Assembly (NCBI GenBank): GCA_017311185.1
Contig: JAESUZ010001503.1
Location: 496,001-560,000, forward strand
DNA: 64,000 bases
Source: Proteles cristata cristata
Lineage: Eukaryota > Chordata > Mammalia > Carnivora > Hyaenidae
Direction: 5' to 3'
The notes beneath the pieces are model-generated. The model was not told where the DNA came from. It saw only the letters and a program-made list of their open reading frames with translations, and did not search any database. The translations under genes and the position numbers were made by a program. Below, one piece after another: positions 57,451 to 64,000 of this stretch (its first letter is position 1; every line of letters starts with the position of its first letter).

Positions 57451-58035
57451 TCTAACAAATCAACTCTTCCCACTGTGGGAATATAAATACTCATAGAATA
57501 AAGCATGTCATTTGCGAAAAGACTCCCTTTGGTTCTAATCATCTTTTTCTCATTGCTTTCCCAAGATTCCTCAGTTTGGATAATTCATATGAATCTGCCT
57601 TCACGTTCAATTTACCATTTTTTGCCATCTCTAGCCAGCAGTTTAGAAGTATGGAAAACTTCCTAGATCTTGTATAATCACCATTTATTCTAAAGAAGAA
57701 TTTCTAATATTACCAGTCACCAAATATGACTTCCTAGCTTGTGCAAAAACGGTATCCTCATTGTTTTTGACAAATCTATTTTAGTAAATTGCACCTTCTA
57801 TATTTCTGCTCTTCAATTATCCTATCTTTTTGTAGTCCATATGTCATACACATATTTATACACACACATACACACACACATACACACACACATACAGTCT
57901 ACATGGAAGATTTTAATCTAAATAGTAATGTCATAAGTAAAATTGAACTGAAACGAGATATAAAACAAATTAATACTGCACATGTTATTCCAAAGTACGA
58001 TTGAGTTTATGCCCATATTAAAATATTTCAAATTC
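57451..58035. other. AT-rich DNA before the young L1, with (CA)n
   Basis: (CA)n-type repeat at about 57858-57895. No gene. Confidence 0.45.
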
Positions 58036-58044
58036 GAGGAGGGG

Positions 58045-58052
58045 CAAGATGG
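58045..58052. promoter_or_regulatory. YY1-type site at the L1 5' end
   Basis: CAAGATGG ten bases into the element is placed like the YY1 site that positions L1 transcription start in primates. The same kind of motif opens the older L1 at about 41829. Confidence 0.6.
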
Positions 58053-59048
58053 TGGAGAAGTAAGGAGCTCTGTCTTGCACTCGCGCCCATACATCACACA
58101 GAAAAGATCTGAAGCCATTGGAAACCTTAAAAACCTGAGAGATTGGGAGAAAAAGGATGCAGAATCCACTGAGAGAGCCTTCTAGTGTGAGTGCGAACTG
58201 GGGAAGATAAAATCGGGCCTGGATCGGAGACTCCAGGGTGGGAAGCGATCCCCCTCTACCCTCTACAGGGAGTGAGAGGGGAAAAGAAGAGAGTCCGAAA
58301 CAGAAAAACCTCCGCTCGGGGGAAAGAAACCTCCACTTGGTGCATAGAAAGACCGTACTTGGCAAATACCTGCACACCAGGTCCCCTCGCGCCAACTGGT
58401 CCTGGGGGAGGCACACAAACTGCTTCTTTGTGCTGGCTCCTGGAGGCTGGACATCAGAGCAGAGGCACACCTGCCGCCATTGTAGCACCCGGGCGGCTGG
58501 GGTCCCTCAAAGAGCCGCGCGGACACTGGGCGTCCGCGCTCCTGTCTGGCTGGAACTCGAGAGGGAAGGCAAAGAAATAAAAACTGGGAAATTAGCCTGT
58601 GAGTTCCTGTTTCGGGTGACAAGCCATAGAGGGACTGGTTTTCCTCACTCCAGCGGGCTCGGGCTCAGAGAACCCAGCAGGCAAGCCCCCGCCCATGCTT
58701 GCCAGCCAGACGCAGAGAAGGAAGCAGTGATTCTGACTCCACCCCCAGAACTCCGCAGGGGGCCTGGAATTGCCCGGGGGGGTTCCCTGGAAAGCTGTGT
58801 CTAAGGCAATTTCAGCGGAGCGCGCGGACTGGGATTTGGAGATTGGAACTGGCCTGGGTGGAAGAGTGCAACCAACTTTGGCTGCGCCCCCGGTACGGGG
58901 AGTTTACACGTCCAAAAAAGCGAGGTGCAGCGCTTGGCTCAAAAAGGGACTTGACCACCGTCACTCTCCTCCCCACAACCACCAAGGCAGAGCTCCCGCC
59001 TGAGGCATTGGATCAAGCAACCCCCATCCCTGCCTGAGAGTTGCCCTC

Positions 59049-59181
59049 CTCCCTTTTTTTTTCTTTCCTTTTTTTTTCTTTTTTTGTTTTTCTCCTCTTT
59101 TTTCCTTTCTTTTTTTCTTTTTTTTCCCTTTTTTTTCTCTTCCTTTTTTTCTTCTTCTTTCTCTTTCCTCTCTTTTTTCCC
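59049..59181. repeat. Polypyrimidine tract in the L1 5' UTR
   Basis: About 130 bases almost entirely T and C, with long T runs and a single G-containing interruption. Confidence 0.95.
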
Positions 59182-59817
59182 CAGAACACTGACCTGATTA
59201 ACTCTGGTCACCACTTGCTTGAACAATCACAACAAGTCCATTCTGGATATGTAAATTCTACACCTACCGACATGTTCAGCTATTTCTCTCAGGAGTAATT
59301 AGACTATATAGATTCTCTGGATAATTCCAGCATTCTTCTCTCACCTATCCAACCATATTCTACCCTTTACCTCTTTGAAAAAAGCTTCTTATCCCTTCTG
59401 CCTGTTCATTCTATTTCCAATTTTGCCTCATCCCACCCTGCCTTGTCTCTCTTTCTTTATGCTCTTCAGCCAGCACTGCATACACATGGCTATTTAACCG
59501 TAGCAGGGAAATCCAGGTATATGCTTTAAACCGTTCTTTGTCCATCGGTTTTCTTCTTTTTTCCTTTTGTTTCCCCCTTTTTGACCCTTTTATGTATTTT
59601 ATACTCCCTATTATTCGCCCTCCCTCCTCCGTCTTTTAACTTTTTCATTTTCCCTCTCGCTTTGCATGTCAGTTGAATTAGCTGTGCATTTGTGTGCTCA
59701 TGCTCCCTGTGTGTTTGTCTGTCTGTTTTCTTTTCCAAGGTTACCTCAAGAAACAACCTAGAGTACACAAGGTGGAAGGTCCCAAATATCACTACAAGTA
59801 GGAAAATAAAATAACCA

Positions 59818-60869
59818 ATGTCCCAACAAGAGAGACCAAGAGATACCATTCAAAAAACACTCTCTGAAAGGATAGTCCCTGGAAAGTCAAAGAGTCTTCT
59901 TGGATATAGCAGCGCTCATAGAAACAGAGAGCATAACAGGTCTTTAAAACCAACAAGAGCTGGAAAGCTAACTAAAATGACGAACGAAAGAGTTCTCCTC
60001 CAAAGAAATTCCAAGAAGAAATGACAGCGAATGAACTGCACAAAACAGATATCAGTAGCATAACTGAACAAGATTTTAGAATAATAATGGTAAATTTAAT
60101 AGCTGGGCTTGAAAAAAACATAGGGGACGTCAAAGAAACTATGGCTACAGACGGAATGGAAAATAAAAATAAGCATGAAGAATTAAAAAATGCGATAAAT
60201 GAGATACATAATGAATTAGAGGCCTCCAATGCATGGATTGAAGAGGAAGAAAGGAGAATAAGTGATTTAGAAGACACCATTATAGAAAAACAAGAAGCGG
60301 ACAAAAAAAGAGACAAACTGATCCAGGAACAGGAAAGAAGAATTCGAGAGCTCAGAGATACGGTCAAACACAACAATATACGTATCATAAGAATCCCAGG
60401 AGACGAAGAGAGAGGGAAAGGTGCTGAAGGAGTCCTGGAACAAATTATAGCAGAGAACTTCCCTGACCTGGGGAAGGAAGTAAATGTGGAAATACAAGAG
60501 GCTCAGAGGACTCCCCTCAGACGTAACTTGAATCAATCTTCTGCATGACATATCATCGTAAAAATGGCAAAATACAAGGACAAAGAGAGAATTTTGAAAG
60601 CAGCTAGGGAGAAAAGGGCCCTCACATACAAAGGGAAACCTATCAGAGTGGTGACAGACCTATCTATTGAAACGTGGCAGGCCAGAAAGGAATGGCAGGA
60701 GATCTTCAATGTGATGAACAGTAAAAATAGGCAGCCAAGAATCCTCTATCCATCAAGCCTATCATTTAAAATAGAAGGAGAGATAAAAACCTTTCCAAAC
60801 AAACAGAAATCGAAAGAATTTGTCACCACGAAGCCAGCCCTACAAGAAATCCTGAGGGGGACACTCTGA
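59818..60869 (+). pseudogene. L1 ORF1 (RNA-binding chaperone), one frameshift and one nonsense codon
   Basis: ORF1p is the trimeric coiled-coil, RRM and CTD protein that coats L1 RNA. An N-terminal part reads from 59818 to a stop at 60022. The rest reads in the next frame from 60021: a coiled-coil-like acidic/basic stretch (60120-60350), then the RRM (NNIRIIRIPGDEERGKG), then the CTD (ILKAAREKRALTYKGKPI, QPRILYPSSLSF, EFVTTKPALQEIL) to TGA at 60867. A TGA at 60546-60548 interrupts the frame just before HIIVKMAK, where CGA is plausible, i.e. a CpG transition. A one-base loss near 60019 would explain the first shift. Total span is about 350 codons, close to the 338 of human ORF1p. Confidence 0.88.
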
Positions 60870-60915
60870 AGGAAAGGTTGCAAGAAACAAAAATACCAGA
60901 GACACCACCACAAGC

Positions 60916-63900
60916 ATGAACCCTACAAAAGATACAAAGACTCTAAACCCACATATTTCAATAATAACACTGAATGTAAATGGGCTGAATGCTCCAATCA
61001 AAAGACATAGGGTAGCAGAATGGATTAAACAGCAAAATCCATCTATATGCTGTCTATAAGAAGCTCATTTTAGATGGGAAGATACCTTCAGATTAAAAGT
61101 AAGGGGATAAAGAAATACATATCATGCTACAGGAAATCAAAAGAAAGCAGGAATAGCTATACTTATATCAGACAAACTGGACTTTAAAATAAAGACAATC
61201 ACAAGAGATGAAGAAGGGCACTACATAATAATTACAGGTTCCATCCATCAGGAAGAACTAAAAATCATAAATGTCTACGCACTGAATATGGAAGCACCGA
61301 AATATCTAAAACACTTAATGACAAACAGAAACAAGCTTCTAGATAAGAATGTGCTAATAGCAGGGGTCTTTAATACACTGCTTACAGCAATGGATAGGTC
61401 AACCAGACATAAAATCACTAAAGAAATAATGGACTTGAAAGGCACATTGGACCAGATGGACCTGACAGATAGATTTAGAATTTTACATCCTGAGGCCAGG
61501 GAATTTACTTTCTTCTCCAGTGCGCATGGCACATTCTCCAAGATAGATCACGTATTGGGACATAAACCAGCCCTCAATAAATATAAAAGAATAGAGATCA
61601 TACCATGCACACTGTCAGATCACAATGCTTTGAAACTTGAAATCAATTACAGGAAGAAGTCTGGAAAACCTCCAAAAACATGGAGGTTAAAGAACACCCT
61701 TCTAAAGAATGAATGGGCCAATCAGGCAGTTAGAGATGAACTTAAGAAATATATGGAACCAAATGAAAATGAAAACACAACAATTCAAAATCTATGGGAT
61801 GTGGCAAAGGCAGTCCTAAGAGGAAAGTACATTGCTCTCCAGGCCTATTTCAAGAGATTAGAAACAGCGCAAGTCCAAAATCTAACAGCTCACCTAAAGG
61901 AACTAGAGGCAGAGCAACAAGAAGGCCCTAAACCCAGTAGAAGAAGAGAATTTGTAAAAATTAGAGCAGAAATAAACAACATAGAGACCAAAGAAACAAT
62001 TGAACAGATCCATGAAACCAAGAGTTGGTTTTTTGAAAAAGTAAACAAAATTGACAAACCTCTAGCCAGACATATCAAAAAGAAAAGAGACAGCACCCAA
62101 ATAGACAAAATCATGAATGAAAATGGACTTATTACAACCAACACCTCAGAAATACAAGCAATTATCAGAAAATACTATGAAAGATTATATGCCAACAATT
62201 TGGACAACTTAGAAGAAATGGACAAATTCCTAAACACACACTCACTACCAAAATTCACACGGGAAGAAATAGAAAACCTGAACAGACCCATAACGAGTGA
62301 AGAAATCGAATCAGTGATCAAAAATCTCCCAACAAATAAGAGCCCTGGACCTGATGGCTTCCCTGGGGAATTCTACCAGACATTTAAAACAGAATTAATC
62401 CGAATTCTTCTCAAGCTATTCCAAAACATAGAAATTTAAAGAAAACTCCCGGACTCATTTTCTGAAGCCAGCATCACTCTGATTCCAAGCCAGACAGAGA
62501 TCCAGCAAAAAAAGAGAACTACAGGCCAATATCCTTGATGAATACGGATGCAAAAATTCTCAACAAGATACTTGCAAATCGAATCCAGCAGCACATAAAA
62601 AGAATCATTCACCAAGATTAAGTGGGATTCATTCCTGGGTTACAGGGCTGGTTCAACATTCGTCAATCAATCAATGTGATACATCATATCAATAAAAGAA
62701 AAGATAAAAACCATATGATCCTGTCAATAGATGCAGAAAAAGCATTTGACAAAATACAGCATCCATTCTTAATAAAGACTCTAGTGAAAATTGGGATAGA
62801 AGGAACCTACTTAATCATCATCAAAGTCATATATGAGAAGCCTTCAGCGAACATCATCCTCAACGGGGAAAAGCTGAGAGCTTTCCCCCTGAGATCAGGA
62901 ACACGACAAGGATGCCCATTCTCACCACTGTTGTTTAACATAGTGCTGGAAGTCCTAGCATCAGCCATCAGACACCAAAATGAAATCAAAGGCATCAGAA
63001 TTGGAAAAGAAGAAGTCAAACTTTCACTCTTTGCAGATGACATGATACTCTACATAGAAAACCCGACAGACTCCACCAGAAGCCTACTAGAACTGTTCCA
63101 ACAATTTAGCAAAGTTGCAGGGTACAAAATCAACGTACAGAAATCGGTTGCATTTTTATACACCAACAATGAAACAACAGAAAGAGAAATCAAGAAACTG
63201 ATCCCATTCACAATTGCACAAAAAAGCATAAAATACCTAGGTATAAACCTAACCAAGCATACAAGAGATCTGTATGATGAAAACTAAAGAAAACTTATGA
63301 AGGAAATTGAAGAAGAGACAAAGAAATGGAAAAACATTCCATGCTCATGGATAGGAAGAATAAATATAGTTAAGATGTCATTACTACCTAAAGCACTTTA
63401 CACATTCAATGCAATCCAATCAAAATTGCACCAGCATACTTCTCAAAACTAGAACAAACTTTCCAAAAATTTGTATGGAATCACAAAAGACCCCGAATAG
63501 CCAAAATAATCCTGAAAAATAAAGCCAAAACGGGAGGGATCACCATCCCAGACTTTAGCCTCTACTACAAAGCTGTCATCATCAAGACAGTATGGTATTG
63601 GCACAAAAACAGACACATAGACCAATGGAACAGAATTGAGAACTCAGAAGTGGACCAAAAAGTATACAGCCAACTGATCTTTGACAAAGCTGGAAAGAAT
63701 ATCCAATGGAAAAAAGACAGCCTCTTTAACAGATGGTGCTGGGAGAATCGGACAGCAACTTGCAGAAGAATGAAACTAGATCATTTTCTCACACCATGCA
63801 CAAAAATAAACTCAAAATGGATAAAGGACCTGAACGTGAGACAGGAAACCATCAACACCCTAGAGGAGAAAGCAGGAAACAACCTCCTTGACCTCCACCG

Positions 63901-64000
63901 CAGCAACTTCTTACTTGACACATCCCCAAAAGCAAGGGAATCAAAAGCAAAAATAAATGATTGGGATCTCATCAAGGTTAAAAGCTTCTGCACAGCAAAG
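60916..64000 (+). pseudogene. L1 ORF2 (endonuclease and reverse transcriptase), multiply disabled, 3' incomplete
   Basis: ORF2p nicks the target and copies L1 RNA. From ATG at 60916 the endonuclease shows LNVNGLNAPIKRH and SDHN. It has TAA at codon 48 (61057, just before the conserved Glu) and codon 65 (61108), and Val at residue 151 (GTC, 61366) where the AGDFN Asp is expected. The frame is then open to TAA at 62437, with NKSPGPDGF of the RT. A frameshift follows, and the RT core is open at 62622-63287 with [30 protein letters not shown] and catalytic FADD (63030-63041). TAA at 63285 and another frameshift near 63415 follow. C-terminal text runs off the window. No active protein is possible. 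Confidence 0.93.

Larger units (their letters stand above)
58036..64000 (+). mobile_element. Young L1 with complete 5' end, truncated by the window
   Basis: The 5' end GAGGAGGGGCAAGATGGTGG is typical of an L1 start. A GC-rich 5' UTR (58036-59040), a pyrimidine tract, further leader, ORF1 (about 59818-60869) and ORF2 (from 60916) follow in order. ORF2 text continues to the last base, so the 3' end and target-site duplication cannot be seen. Despite good overall preservation, both ORFs are disabled. Confidence 0.95.

Noticed and set aside
58939..59226. Lys/Glu-rich minus-strand frame of 95 codons
   Set aside because: Translation of the L1 polypyrimidine tract's complement; low complexity.
1..64000. 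A previously undescribed multi-gene system
   Set aside because: Everything resolvable is olfactory receptor, GARIN-like locus or retroposon; nothing in gene order or content supports a novel system.

Overview
The window is nuclear DNA from a carnivore, very probably a felid. The main reason is 25 recognisable copies (18 plus strand, 7 minus) of the tRNA-Lys-derived CAN-SINE in its cat form: a head like GGGGCGCCTGGGTGGCTCAG, a GTTCGAGCCCC B box, a CT-rich stretch and an AATAAATAAA tail. Many carnivore-type LINE-1 (L1) fragments are also present. There are no bacterial or viral genes, no operons, no CRISPR array, and no free-standing tRNA or rRNA gene. Most of the DNA is retroposon layered on retroposon.

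Host genes. (1) An intact single-exon class II olfactory receptor (OR) lies on the minus strand at 5255-6220, and a decayed OR pseudogene lies on the same strand at 51801-52757, so the window sits in or beside an OR cluster. (2) Between them, at about 28992-34229 on the minus strand, is a four-exon locus of the GARIN/FAM71 family (Golgi-associated RAB2 interactors, mostly testis-expressed). Its splice sites look good, but two single-base frame breaks make it a probable pseudogene unless they are assembly errors. A CpG-rich, promoter-like block with NRF1-type sites lies upstream (34300-36500), and its first coding intron holds a 34-bp minisatellite.

Layout. 1-2500: minus-strand L1 with SINE insertions. 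2700-9000: OR gene in AT-rich DNA with SINEs. 9471-12100: L2 tail and an old LTR-like repeat between the arms of a near-identical inverted repeat. 12100-15800: L1 pieces of both orientations, ending in a local tandem triplication of an L1 tail plus its flank. 15800-28000: SINEs, an old L1/HAL1-like element and single-copy DNA. 28000-36500: GARIN locus and CpG block. 36600-41820: old minus-strand L1 tails. 41822-48910: a near full-length plus-strand L1 carrying a solo ERVK-type LTR, a young L1 tail and a SINE as later insertions. 49000-57900: AT-rich DNA with an L1 3'-transduction candidate, the OR pseudogene and old L1. 58036-64000: a young L1 with complete 5' UTR, damaged ORF1 and damaged ORF2, cut off by the window end.

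No undescribed multi-gene system was found. The most informative observations are the broken GARIN locus with its promoter-like block and intronic exon echo, the inverted repeat, the L1-tail triplication, the 3' transduction, and the layered insertions that give a relative order of events. All identities come from reading the sequence and recalling family features; no search was run.
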